From a bacterium BMS3Abin11 (GTDB lineage Bacteria; Pseudomonadota; Gammaproteobacteria; BMS3Bbin11), in the NCBI GenBank assembly GCA_002897635.1, contig BDTD01000018.1, forward strand, positions 124,001 through 188,000: 64,000 nucleotides of DNA. The letters are read 5' to 3'. The translations under genes were made by a program, and so were the position numbers. The notes beneath the pieces were generated by a model that made no database searches, was not told the DNA's origin, and worked only from the letters and a program-made list of their open reading frames with translations. How positions within the stretch are numbered: position 1 is the first letter of the stretch; each line of letters begins with the position of its first letter. Positions 1 through 8,479 of the stretch are shown here, in pieces.

Positions 1-20
1 ATTTTGAGCTGACTCACCAT
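1..20 (-). CDS. Start of the next Bat-operon gene (probably BatD), partial
   Basis: On the minus strand an ATG at 20-18 opens a frame (MVSQLK...) that leaves the window. It overlaps the TGA stop of the BatB-like gene in an ATGGTGA junction, the tight coupling used throughout this operon. In Bat operons the gene after the VWA/TPR proteins is usually BatD (large membrane-anchored protein, oxygen-tolerance family). Identity is inferred from position only, because six codons carry no family information. Confidence 0.4.
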
Positions 21-1897
21 GGCAGGATACCGGGAACAATTTCTGCTTCTTCCAGTGGTGCAGGAAAACCTTCTTCCATTTCAAACAGACGCTTCCATAG
101 TAATATCTGGAGATCTTCCAGCTCACGCATACGCAGTCGGGCAGCGGTAATGTCCTGGTGCCATTGGGATCGTTTATTACCAGCGATAAGGCCAGGTGAT
201 GAACTTCCATTTTGTGCCAGACGCACATGTGCCAGGCCTTTAGCCAGTAGCTTCGATAGTTCCTGCGGTGGAATATCGGGTAGTGGGAGTTCGGTATTCT
301 TCCTTTCTTCTTCATTATCGAATGTCATGGATCCCTGGTTATTGATGTCCAGTCCCTGTTCTGCACGAGCGCTGCGGGGACCTGTGCCCATGCGACTGGC
401 CAGGCCCTGTTGAATCTGATCCTCGATAAGTTGCTGCAATGATAAGCTGAGGCTGAGGTTAGCTATCGATGCTTCATGTGATGGTCGATACAGCAGGGAA
501 TCTCTATAAAGCGCTGCGGCCAGCGCATAGTCACCGGTCATAAAGGTAGCATTTGCCAAATTATAGATAGCGCTGCCGCGTTGCTGATCGTTGTTAGCAA
601 GAATGATAGCCTGATTAAATTGTGTGATCGCCTGTGAGTACTCAGCCAGTCGGTAAAAGCTATTACCTTCACCAAACCGACCGAGGAAACCGGGTATCTG
701 ACGATAGAAATTTGCCGCCTGATCAAATCTTTCTGCAGCATAGCTCTGGTAAGCCATGTTAGCCTGTTCAGATGAATATTCTGAGGCAGATGCTTCATTT
801 GTCTGTAACAAAGAGGCAAGTATCAACAGGCACATCGGTACCAGCATTTTAGGGTGGCTAACAGGTTGCAAACGGTAAGGCATCAGGCAAATAAACAGCA
901 GTATGATGGCAGGGAACAGGAACCATGGGTAGAGTTCCCGCCAGATCGTTTCATCGTTGCTGATTTCGTCACCGAGAGTGACAGATCCAGCGGCTATACC
1001 CTGCCGGTAAAGATATTGCCAGTCACTGTCGTCATTCTGGGCAATGATAAAGCGCCCCTTTCCTGCGCTTGCAAGATCGGCAAGTAAGGTCTCGTCCATG
1101 CGTGAAATAACCGGGCGGCCTTCATGTTGCAACCACCCGCTTTCATTATCGGGGGTGGCATCACCTTCCGGGCTGCCGAGGCCGAGTATATACAGGGGTA
1201 TCGATGCCTTGTTCAGGCCGCTGATAGCCGTCCGGAGTTGCTGCAATGAATCGCTGTTGCTGGAAATATCACCGTCTGTTAGCCAGAGAACGGTAGATTT
1301 GGTATCAAATGACGCCGTCTCTATTTCTTTCCTTGCCAGTGTGAGAGCATCGCTTGCCTGACTGCCATAGGTCGGTAGAGGAATCGAATCGATGAACTTT
1401 AAATAATATTTTACTGCATTGATGTCATGGGTAAATGGCAGTAGTAGATGTGCACGGGAGGTGTAAAGGATGATGCCAATACGGCTATTGGTCGCGCTTT
1501 GCAATAATTCGTTGATTTCAATTTGTGCCCGTCGTAGTCGATTCGGCTCAACATCACGCGTTCGCATGGAACGCGAAACATCGACCACGATCATGATATT
1601 CATGTCCGGGGTATCTGCCGAAGCAGGCTGTTCAAGCAATAGCCGTGGACCGGCCATTGAGATTGCCAGTAACAGCCAGCTGATAATGTATAAGGTATTG
1701 CGTGTGAATATCAAAGAATGTTGCTTTTTAACGCAGTACCAGCCAGTCCATGCCTGTAATTCAGGGTCAGCGTATCTTGATAGCTTTCTTTTATTAGACA
1801 GCCTTCGCATTGCCAGCAGAATAAAGGGCTGTAATGCGAGTAGGAACCACAGGGGTTCCCGCCAGTACACACTCTCCATCCAGGCCATGTCGATCAT
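14..1897 (-). CDS. BatB/BatC-like VWA domain and TPR protein, membrane anchored
   Basis: A 627-residue membrane protein. Hydrophobic segments lie near residues 13-30 and 68-83. A von Willebrand A domain follows with a complete MIDAS motif (DVSRS at 106-110, later LTDGD), which binds a divalent metal and ligands. Two more hydrophobic segments sit near 320-370, then TPR-like helices (about 380-490) and a charged tail. This is the BatB architecture with a BatC-like TPR region fused at the C-terminus, as in many proteobacteria. The start overlaps the BatA stop by ATGA. Bat proteins have been tied to aerotolerance and stress fitness, but their biochemical role is unsettled. Domain assignment is secure; function is inferred. 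Confidence 0.85.
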   Translation of the reverse strand: MIDMAWMESVYWREPLWFLLALQPFILLAMRRLSNKRKLSRYADPELQAWTGWYCVKKQHSLIFTRNTLYIISWLLLAISMAGPRLLLEQPASADTPDMNIMIVVDVSRSMRTRDVEPNRLRRAQIEINELLQSATNSRIGIILYTSRAHLLLPFTHDINAVKYYLKFIDSIPLPTYGSQASDALTLARKEIETASFDTKSTVLWLTDGDISSNSDSLQQLRTAISGLNKASIPLYILGLGSPEGDATPDNESGWLQHEGRPVISRMDETLLADLASAGKGRFIIAQNDDSDWQYLYRQGIAAGSVTLGDEISNDETIWRELYPWFLFPAIILLFICLMPYRLQPVSHPKMLVPMCLLILASLLQTNEASASEYSSEQANMAYQSYAAERFDQAANFYRQIPGFLGRFGEGNSFYRLAEYSQAITQFNQAIILANNDQQRGSAIYNLANATFMTGDYALAAALYRDSLLYRPSHEASIANLSLSLSLQQLIEDQIQQGLASRMGTGPRSARAEQGLDINNQGSMTFDNEEERKNTELPLPDIPPQELSKLLAKGLAHVRLAQNGSSSPGLIAGNKRSQWHQDITAARLRMRELEDLQILLWKRLFEMEEGFPAPLEEAEIVPGILPW

Positions 1898-2928
1898 CTG
1901 ATGATACTCCGACTTAATCGATAAAACTGGTAAATGGAAAGGATCAGCAGACTGAAAATTAGCGGGATCGGATAAAGTGGTATGCTGAAGTAACGGGGAG
2001 GAAGTTCTTTCTTGTATTTTTCGCGTAGATCAATGTCCTGAATGGCATCTTCCAGTGTTTTCTCATCTCCGGCCTGGTAGCTCTTGGCCCCGGTAAGCTC
2101 GGCCATTTTTTTCAGTAATTTTATATCGGCTGGGTGGTAGATCAGGCCGGCAAGTTCGTCTTCGGCAGCATCATAACTGGCAGCACCTATGGCTATGGTG
2201 TACATCGGTAAACCCGATTCTTTGGCAAGTTTTGCTGCCGTAATCGGAGAAATGCTGTCGGTAGAGTCACCGGTATCGGTAAATAGTATCAGCAAGCGCC
2301 TTCTGTCAGGATCGTCACCGGCCTGTTTGACGGCCAGCGCAATGGCTTCACCGAGTGCATTAAAGCGACCCGCCATGGTGGTTTTGAGTCGCGACAGCAT
2401 GCGTCGGGTTAGTGACTGATCGTCATTTAATGGAACGAAGGTGTATGCCGATTCACCAAACACAATTATGGAAATTCTGTCATCCTCTAGCCGTTGTACA
2501 AAACGGTCTAGAAAACTTTTAAGAAAGCTCATGCGGTCAATGCGTTTGCCATCAAGAATATAATCTCTCAACAACATGCTGACCGAGGCATCGACAATAA
2601 ACGTGATATCCCGCTGATTGGGTTGATCAGGGATGCGACTGCCTGTTTTTACCGGTTGAGCTAAAGCGAGAACCAGGCTGGAAAGTACCAGGCCTGTGAC
2701 GATCATGTCCAGCGCATGGATTTGAATTAAAACACGCTGTTTTATTTGCAGGTGAGCAAGCAATGGCAGGCGAACGCGCAGGTCAGCACTGGGGCTGATA
2801 AAACTGACAGGCTGAGAGGATTCATCCTGCCTGTTTGCAGACTTTTTCCATAGTAGTGCACTCAGGACAAGAACGGGTAATAACCAGAGCCAGGCAGGTG
2901 AAAGAAAGGCCAACTCCATGCTGGTCAT
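1894..2928 (-). CDS. BatA-like VWA domain protein
   Basis: A 344-residue protein with N-terminal membrane segments (about 8-26 and 73-90), a VWA domain with MIDAS motif DASVS at 113-117 and the later LFTDTGD loop, and a C-terminal membrane helix ending in basic residues. This is the classic BatA layout: a periplasm-facing VWA domain between two membrane anchors. ATGA overlaps join it to the DUF4381 gene upstream and the BatB-like gene downstream, so translation is probably coupled across the three. It likely forms a membrane complex with its neighbours, served by the MoxR ATPase. The family is clear; the ligand is unknown. Confidence 0.87.
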   Translation of the reverse strand: MTSMELAFLSPAWLWLLPVLVLSALLWKKSANRQDESSQPVSFISPSADLRVRLPLLAHLQIKQRVLIQIHALDMIVTGLVLSSLVLALAQPVKTGSRIPDQPNQRDITFIVDASVSMLLRDYILDGKRIDRMSFLKSFLDRFVQRLEDDRISIIVFGESAYTFVPLNDDQSLTRRMLSRLKTTMAGRFNALGEAIALAVKQAGDDPDRRRLLILFTDTGDSTDSISPITAAKLAKESGLPMYTIAIGAASYDAAEDELAGLIYHPADIKLLKKMAELTGAKSYQAGDEKTLEDAIQDIDLREKYKKELPPRYFSIPLYPIPLIFSLLILSIYQFYRLSRSIIR

Positions 2929-3383
2929 GGCCAGTTCTTCAGCCAGAAAAAGGCATCATCAAACATTTGCTTTGTATTCGTGATTTTACTGTTGCTACTG
3001 GCAAAACGGAGAAGGGAAAGATCATTGATGAATAGCTGCCAGCGTTCGTGATGCGGCTCAAGTTCAGGGGGCAGGGTGGTCAAGGCAGTGATACCGTTAA
3101 TAGTCAGGCCATCAGAGAGAATCTGGGCTAGCCGATAGGCTGTGTCACGATAAATGCCTGCATTACTAACATCTAGTTGTTCCAGCCTGTTTCGTAAGCG
3201 CCGCAAGCGCCGTTCGGCCTGTGAGCGAGAATTATTAAAATGTCGAACTGCATAAGTCGTCAGAGTAATCAGCAGAATGATCAGCACAAAAGCAGAAATA
3301 ATGACAGGGGCGCTGCTTTCAGGCGGTGCTACAGGCGGCTCAATATCCAGCAGGCCATGTACGGTTTGGAATGATTGTTCCAT
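2925..3383 (-). CDS. DUF4381 membrane protein of the Bat operon
   Basis: A 152-residue protein with a short proline-rich N-terminus, one transmembrane helix (about 25-47), a very basic stretch with arginines (about 55-70) and a soluble helical C-terminal domain ending FFWLKNWP. This matches DUF4381, a family found almost only between DUF58 and BatA genes in MoxR-Bat operons of gammaproteobacteria. It overlaps BatA by ATGA. Its function is unknown; a structural role in the membrane complex is likely from context. Assignment rests on size, topology and position. Confidence 0.78.
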   Translation of the reverse strand: MEQSFQTVHGLLDIEPPVAPPESSAPVIISAFVLIILLITLTTYAVRHFNNSRSQAERRLRRLRNRLEQLDVSNAGIYRDTAYRLAQILSDGLTINGITALTTLPPELEPHHERWQLFINDLSLLRFASSNSKITNTKQMFDDAFFWLKNWP

Positions 3384-3388
3384 CGAGT

Positions 3389-4396
3389 TTATATCTCGAT
3401 TATTTGTTCAATACGATTATCATTTGTCATGATGCTCTGACAGGGAATGGCAAGTGATCTGAAAAGCTGCTGTTTAGACTCCAGAAAACTAGATGCTAGC
3501 CTATGGTATTGCGAACTGGATTGTTTATTTGAGCTATTAATTCCAATAACCGACTGGTGTTGAGATTGAGTAAGTAAATTCCCGCATTCGGGCAATTCCA
3601 CCTCAACAGGATCAATAATATGTATCGCCTGCAGGCGGTGCATCATCGACAGTTCCAGCAGGCTGGAGCGACAACTGTCATCAAGATCATAAAAATCGCT
3701 AATCAGTATCACATTACTACCCTGGGCAAGCATCGGTATCATTAGTTTAATAACATGCGAGAGTGATTCCTCGTTTCTGTTGCCGGATAGATGGGAGGCC
3801 TGTGCTGAAGCAGGTGGTGGACAGGGTTTGTTTGCCGCATGAATGAAATTAAACACACCCGCTTCATCGAAGGATTCAGTAATCCAGGACAGTTTTGGTT
3901 TTTCGTCTGATTCGAGCAATACCCCCGCCACCGGTGTATTTTGCAGATGGGCATCAAAGGCCATCACAGCCGCTGCCCGAACTGCCTGCGTAACTTTGAG
4001 CCGGCAGCGAGTACCAAACCGCATGTCCTGTCGTCTATCGACTACGATAAAGACCCCGGGTTTTCGCTCTTCACGAAAGACCTTCATATGCGGTTCACCC
4101 GTACGTGCGGTGATGCGCCAGTTCATGAAGCGCAGTTCATCACCTGGGAAATAGGGTCGGCTTTCATCGTAATCCATACCGTAGCCGCGATAGACAGAGC
4201 GGGCGTCACCCAGCGTACGGTGTTCTACTTCATGCCGGTAATCGATAGTACCGTTTTGCTGTTCTACCCGGGCCCTCAGTTTAAGGATTTCATTGCGGGA
4301 TAATAGGGCTGCGTCAAACCGCTGACGGAGTTTGTTATAACGCGGCCACCAGCTACCGGGATTCAGTCTCTTTAATCCAGCATTCACAGAAATCAT
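3389..4396 (-). CDS. DUF58 domain protein
   Basis: A 335-residue soluble protein. The signature region GDELRFMNW followed by a T-R-x-G-E-P stretch is typical of DUF58, a family with a degenerate VWA-like fold (VDRRQDM) encoded beside MoxR ATPases. The frame can be extended upstream to 4474, but that would overlap moxR by 74 bases. The ATG at 4396-4394, 4 bases after the moxR stop, gives the N-terminus expected for the family and is preferred, although no strong Shine-Dalgarno sequence precedes it. It is probably a partner of the MoxR ATPase. Molecular function is not established. Confidence 0.83.
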   Translation of the reverse strand: MISVNAGLKRLNPGSWWPRYNKLRQRFDAALLSRNEILKLRARVEQQNGTIDYRHEVEHRTLGDARSVYRGYGMDYDESRPYFPGDELRFMNWRITARTGEPHMKVFREERKPGVFIVVDRRQDMRFGTRCRLKVTQAVRAAAVMAFDAHLQNTPVAGVLLESDEKPKLSWITESFDEAGVFNFIHAANKPCPPPASAQASHLSGNRNEESLSHVIKLMIPMLAQGSNVILISDFYDLDDSCRSSLLELSMMHRLQAIHIIDPVEVELPECGNLLTQSQHQSVIGINSSNKQSSSQYHRLASSFLESKQQLFRSLAIPCQSIMTNDNRIEQIIEI

Positions 4397-4400
4397 GTGA

Positions 4401-5363
4401 TCAGGGAATTGGTATTTGCTCGAGTATATATTCAATGATGTCATCACGGCTGACGTTTGCAGCACGTGCGGCATAACCGAGAATTAATCGATGACGAATA
4501 ACATCAGGGGCTATCTCAATGATATCTTCTGGTATGACATATTCACGTCCACGCAGATAGGCTGTCGCACTGGCTGCTCGTAGCAAAGCAATAGATGCGC
4601 GTGGTGATGCTCCAGCAATCAGAAAATCCTTCCAGTCGCTATTCAAATCGTAGAGATTTCGGGTCGCACCGGCCAGCGCAACAATATACTTTTCCAGTAT
4701 TTCCTCAACATGAATCTCGGCAACTTCACGGCGAGCGGCAAGTACTGTTTCAGGATGTAATGGTGAACTCATAGATTCCTTATCTTCACCATAATGCTGT
4801 TCGCGATCTTTTTTTAGAATGACTAGCTCATCCTCCGCTGAAGGGTAATCAATTACGATGTGTAATAAAAAACGATCAAGCTGGGCTTCCGGGAGCGGAT
4901 AGGTGCCGGTCTGTTCCAGTGGATTTTGCGTAGCCATAACGATAAACAGATCAGGCAGGTTCCGGGTCGTATCACCGACAGTTATCTGATGTTCCTGCAT
5001 GGCTTCAAGCAGGGCTGACTGAACTTTCGGCGGAGCCCGGTTAATCTCATCTGCCAGCACGATTTCATGGAATAGCGGGCCTTTGACAAAGCGGAAGCTA
5101 CTTTCCCTGGGGTCATAGATATCTGTGCCGGTTAGATCACCCGGCATCAGGTCAGGTGTGAACTGGATGCGCTGGAAGGAGGCATGAACACCGCTTGCAA
5201 GGGTATTTACCGCGAGGGTTTTTGCCAGGCCGGGTGGGCCTTCAAGCAGGATGTGACCTCCGGTCAGCAGTCCAGTCATCAGCCTGTCCAGCAGGGTATC
5301 CTGGCCGATGATGACCTGTTGCATATGTTCGCGAAGCTTAATGAATTCGGGTTGTGTTTCCAT
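4401..5363 (-). CDS. MoxR-family AAA+ ATPase
   Basis: A 320-residue AAA+ protein. Walker A is GPPGLAKT at 42-49, Walker B is VLADEINRAPP near residues 103-113, and the MoxR-typical QNPLEQTGTYPLPEAQ sensor segment and C-terminal lid follow. MoxR ATPases act as chaperones that mature or remodel VWA-containing partners; here those are the BatA- and BatB-like proteins. It is the first gene of the minus-strand operon moxR-DUF58-DUF4381-batA-batB. The 27-base gap to the ArsR-rhodanese gene upstream, on the same strand, leaves room for read-through from that regulator's promoter. Confidence 0.93.
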   Translation of the reverse strand: METQPEFIKLREHMQQVIIGQDTLLDRLMTGLLTGGHILLEGPPGLAKTLAVNTLASGVHASFQRIQFTPDLMPGDLTGTDIYDPRESSFRFVKGPLFHEIVLADEINRAPPKVQSALLEAMQEHQITVGDTTRNLPDLFIVMATQNPLEQTGTYPLPEAQLDRFLLHIVIDYPSAEDELVILKKDREQHYGEDKESMSSPLHPETVLAARREVAEIHVEEILEKYIVALAGATRNLYDLNSDWKDFLIAGASPRASIALLRAASATAYLRGREYVIPEDIIEIAPDVIRHRLILGYAARAANVSRDDIIEYILEQIPIP

Positions 5364-5390
5364 ATTGGCCTGGATGTTTGAAAATATTGT

Positions 5391-6050
5391 TCATTGTTCT
5401 ACCGGCATGCCATCATGCTTCCATTCCGGAAAACCGTCTTCCATTCTCCTGGCAGTTCTTCCATGTTTCCTGAGTTCAGCGACGGCATCAAAGGCAAGGA
5501 TGCAATAAGGACCCCGGCAATAGGCCACTATCTCCTGTTCAGTTCCCAGTTCATCAAGATGTTTCTGCAAGTCACTGAGAGGAATATTTTTCGCGCCGGG
5601 GACATGTCCGGCATTGAATTCTTCATGCGGTCTGACATCAATAATTGTGACCAGTCCATCATCGACACGTTCCAGCAGCTCTTTACGTGCGATGGGTTCG
5701 AGATTATCTTTAATAGTGAGGTAGCTATCAACTAAACGACCTACATCGGCCAGTTCGCGTTCGGCAACACGGCGCAGGCTGTTGAGAAGTTCAACTATAT
5801 CGTCGCTGCTAAGTTTATAAAATACTTTAAGTCCCGCCTTACGGCACCTGACTAGCCCGGACTGGCGTAACTGCTGAAGATGCTGGGAGGTGTTCGCCAC
5901 CGATAAACCGGAAATTTTTGCCAGTTCATCGACACTGCGTTCTCCCTGCGCCAGAAATTCCAGTAGTTCGAGACGATTGCCGTTGGCCAGTGCCTTGCCG
6001 ACGCGGGCAAACTGGCTGAAAAGATCGTGTTTAAAGTTCCCGCTTGACAT
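5391..6050 (-). CDS. ArsR-family regulator with C-terminal rhodanese domain
   Basis: A 219-residue fusion. The N-terminal half is an ArsR-type winged helix (NRLELLEFLAQGERSVDELA, then recognition helix SVANTSQHLQQLRQSGLV). The C-terminal half is a rhodanese domain (IDVRPHEEF, GHVPGAKNIP) with an apparent active-site loop CRGPYC. Such fusions probably sense sulfane sulfur or thiol-reactive species through the rhodanese cysteine; the inducer here is inferred. A TTG at 6077 could lengthen the protein by nine residues, but it lies inside the palindrome at 6072-6091, so the ATG at 6050 is preferred. The gene diverges from the oxygenase gene at 6178. Confidence 0.88.
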   Translation of the reverse strand: MSSGNFKHDLFSQFARVGKALANGNRLELLEFLAQGERSVDELAKISGLSVANTSQHLQQLRQSGLVRCRKAGLKVFYKLSSDDIVELLNSLRRVAERELADVGRLVDSYLTIKDNLEPIARKELLERVDDGLVTIIDVRPHEEFNAGHVPGAKNIPLSDLQKHLDELGTEQEIVAYCRGPYCILAFDAVAELRKHGRTARRMEDGFPEWKHDGMPVEQ

Positions 6051-6071
6051 AATTTTTGAAGTCGTTATCCT

Positions 6072-6091
6072 ATTCAAGTAATTAATTGAAT
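6072..6091. promoter_or_regulatory. Candidate operator of the ArsR-rhodanese regulator
   Basis: A perfect inverted repeat, ATTCAA-N8-TTGAAT, lies 21 bases upstream of the regulator's ATG in the divergent intergenic region, with a further AT-rich GAATTAAT copy at 6096-6103. ArsR-type sulfur sensors (SqrR, BigR, YgaV) are known to bind related ATTC...GAAT sites. From here the regulator could repress its own gene and the plus-strand operon starting at 6178. Binding is inferred. Confidence 0.5.
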
Positions 6092-6177
6092 AAATGAATT
6101 AATGTTAGTATTATAGTCATTATTGAACTAATTCCTCAACAAGTTTACGAACAGGTAAACAATTCAGGAGCTAAGTT

Positions 6178-7050
6178 ATGAAGATGGAAGAATTTATTAT
6201 GACCAATGAAAAGCAGATAAGAATGGGCTTTTTCCTTGGTGTGCTGGTCATAATGGCCTTATGGGAGATCGCCGCACCGCGACGCGGGCTTACAGTGTCG
6301 AAAACTATGCGCTGGGTGAATAATCTGGGTCTGGTGTTTTTTAATTCATTTATTCTGCGCGTATTGTTTCCAGCAGCAGCCGTCGGCGTCGCTGTGATGG
6401 CTGGTCAGCAGGGCTGGGGACTGTTCAATGTCTACGAACTGCCACTTTATGTCTCTGTCGTTGCATCGGTCGTTATTCTGGATTTCGTTATCTATGTCCA
6501 GCATGTCATGGTACATGCCATTCCGGTCCTATGGCGCCTGCATCGGGTCCATCATGCTGACCCTGATATCGATGTGACGACGGGGGCACGCTTTCATACG
6601 CTGGAAATTATCCTTTCGATGCTGATCAAATTTGCCACCATCCTGCTGCTAGGCCCGCCAGTGGTTGCCGTTATCCTGTTTGAGATCATTCTTAATGTTA
6701 CCGCTATGTTCAACCACAGCAACGTTGGTCTGCCGCCAGCCCTCGATCGTGTTCTACGTTGGATTGTTGTGACACCCGATATGCACCGGGTGCATCATTC
6801 GGTTGAGGATGACGAAGCCAATAGTAACTTCGGTTTCAGCCTGACATGGTGGGACCGTTTATTCGGTACCTATCGCGATCAGCCGCGTAACGGGCATAAA
6901 GGGATGACTATCGGTATCCATAAATATCATGATACAAAAGATATTTCATGGATTACCGGCATATTGCTGCTTCCATTCCGTGGCAAAATTTCCGAGTACA
7001 CTATAAATCGTCGTCAATGGAGTGGTGCAGAAGAGGAGAAAAGCGGATGA
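6178..7050 (+). CDS. Sterol desaturase / fatty acid hydroxylase family membrane oxygenase
   Basis: A 290-residue integral membrane protein with the histidine clusters of the family: HVMVH (near 111), HRVHHAD (near 121), FNHSN (near 180) and HRVHHS (near 203), which would bind a diiron centre. Several hydrophobic segments precede and separate them. Members hydroxylate or desaturate lipids using oxygen; the substrate cannot be read from sequence. CAGGAG lies 7 bases before the ATG, which makes the start secure. It is the first plus-strand gene behind the ArsR-rhodanese operator and overlaps the next gene by ATGA, so the two are translationally coupled. Confidence 0.88.
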   Translation: MKMEEFIMTNEKQIRMGFFLGVLVIMALWEIAAPRRGLTVSKTMRWVNNLGLVFFNSFILRVLFPAAAVGVAVMAGQQGWGLFNVYELPLYVSVVASVVILDFVIYVQHVMVHAIPVLWRLHRVHHADPDIDVTTGARFHTLEIILSMLIKFATILLLGPPVVAVILFEIILNVTAMFNHSNVGLPPALDRVLRWIVVTPDMHRVHHSVEDDEANSNFGFSLTWWDRLFGTYRDQPRNGHKGMTIGIHKYHDTKDISWITGILLLPFRGKISEYTINRRQWSGAEEEKSG

Positions 7051-8009
7051 AGAGTAAATGGATCCGTCTTGGACTATTTCTTGTTCTGGCGGCAGGTATA
7101 GCGGTGGCTGTTGCCTACCGTGATCAGTTTAATGCTGAGGCACTGGAAAACTGGGTAAAGGAGGCTGGACCTGCTGGACCTGTTATCTATATTCTGATCT
7201 ATGCAGTGGGGACCGTGTTTTTTTTACCTGGGTCAGTATTAACACTAACGGGTGGGGCTCTGTTTGGCCCGGTATTGGGAACCTTCGTCAATCTTACCGG
7301 TGCTACTCTGGGTGCCCTGGGCTCCTTCCTTATTGCTCGTTATCTGACCCACGACTGGGTAGCAAACAAGACAGGAGGACGTATCAAGGCATTGATGAAT
7401 GGGGTAGAAAATGAGGGCTGGAGGTTTGTCGCTTTTGTCCGACTGGTACCCCTGTTCCCGTTTAACATTTTGAATTATGCACTGGGTTTGACACCAATTA
7501 AACTTCTCCATTATTTCGTGGCGACCTATATCTTTATGCTGCCTGGAGCGATTGCCTACACCTATCTTGGTTATGCAGGCCGTGAAGCAATCGGGGGTGG
7601 TGAAGGTCTGATCCAGAAAGGGTTGCTGGCGCTAGGTTTACTGGCCCTCGTTGCTTTTCTGCCTCGTATAATCGGTAAGATGCGTCAGGGGCCGACAATC
7701 GATATTCCAGAACTTAAAAAACGCCTGGACTCCGGGGAAACATTGGTACTTGATGTGCGTACTGCTGAGGAATTTGTTGGTGAGCAGGGTCATATTGAAG
7801 GAGCACTGAATATTGCTGTTGAAGAATTGCCAAAGCGAATTGATGAATTAACTGATTACATTGAACAACCAATTGCAATTATATGCCGAACTGACAGGCG
7901 TTCAGCTAAGGCTGCATTACTTCTGGCTGAACATGGCTTCCATGATGTACATGTCGTGCGTGGTGGAATAACCAGGTGGATTGAAGCTCATCAGGCGGTG
8001 GTTCGCTGA
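7047..8009 (+). CDS. TVP38/TMEM64 (DedA-like) membrane protein fused to a rhodanese domain
   Basis: A 320-residue fusion. Residues about 1-215 form a multi-helix TVP38/TMEM64 membrane domain with the family motif around FLPGSVLTLTGGALFG and FVRLVPLFPFNILNYALG. Residues about 225-315 form a rhodanese domain (LDVRTAEEF, GHIEGALNIA) with an active-site cysteine in ICRTDRRSAKAA. The frame opens further upstream, but the ATG at 7047 that overlaps the previous stop (ATGA) and follows AAGAGGAG is clearly the start. Topology suggests a membrane platform carrying a cytoplasmic sulfur-transfer domain. The transported or sensed molecule is unknown. Confidence 0.88.
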   Translation: MKSKWIRLGLFLVLAAGIAVAVAYRDQFNAEALENWVKEAGPAGPVIYILIYAVGTVFFLPGSVLTLTGGALFGPVLGTFVNLTGATLGALGSFLIARYLTHDWVANKTGGRIKALMNGVENEGWRFVAFVRLVPLFPFNILNYALGLTPIKLLHYFVATYIFMLPGAIAYTYLGYAGREAIGGGEGLIQKGLLALGLLALVAFLPRIIGKMRQGPTIDIPELKKRLDSGETLVLDVRTAEEFVGEQGHIEGALNIAVEELPKRIDELTDYIEQPIAIICRTDRRSAKAALLLAEHGFHDVHVVRGGITRWIEAHQAVVR

Positions 8010-8059
8010 ACTACAAATTTAACTACACAACTGCCGACATGCCGGCAAAGGAGAGCAAC

Positions 8060-8287
8060 ATGGATATAGCAGATATTTTAATTCACGTTCATCCGGACTT
8101 AGTGGCTGAACAACGGGAAAAGGTTGAAGAGGCGCTGCGCTCTAATGAAGGCATTGTATCGGTTCATTTCAGTTCGAAGCATGTTCATGAGCTTACTGTA
8201 GCCTATAATCCTGATGTGATTAATTCGGCAACAATACTGGAACAGATACGGCAATGGGATGCAGCAGCGACAATGGCGGGTCTGTAA
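8060..8287 (+). CDS. Small HMA-fold-like protein lacking the CxxC metal site
   Basis: A 75-residue protein with the alternating pattern of a ferredoxin-like (HMA/CopZ) fold: a first strand ILIHVHP, helix, SVHFSSKHVHELTVAYNP strands, and a final helix SATILEQIRQWD. The usual MxCxxC metal loop is replaced by HVHPDLVAEQ, leaving only histidines. The start was moved from the ATG at 8039 to that at 8060 because AAAGGAGA at 8047-8054 is correctly spaced for the latter. It may bind a metal through histidines or be a protein-interaction module of the surrounding redox operon. Function is unknown. Confidence 0.7.
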   Translation: MDIADILIHVHPDLVAEQREKVEEALRSNEGIVSVHFSSKHVHELTVAYNPDVINSATILEQIRQWDAAATMAGL

Positions 8288-8479
8288 GTCATATGGGTAC
8301 CTGGTGACGGCATCGGTGATGCTGTCAACGTCCTACGATTGTATAATTAACCGACACCGGAACATACACGTTGTATTCCTGGAAGATGGTGCTACATGTG
8401 TTTGTTCCCTCGTTTCCTCTCACGGAATAACTTTGAGAGACTACGTCCACAAAAGCTTTAGCGAGCAGGAGCACGCTGT

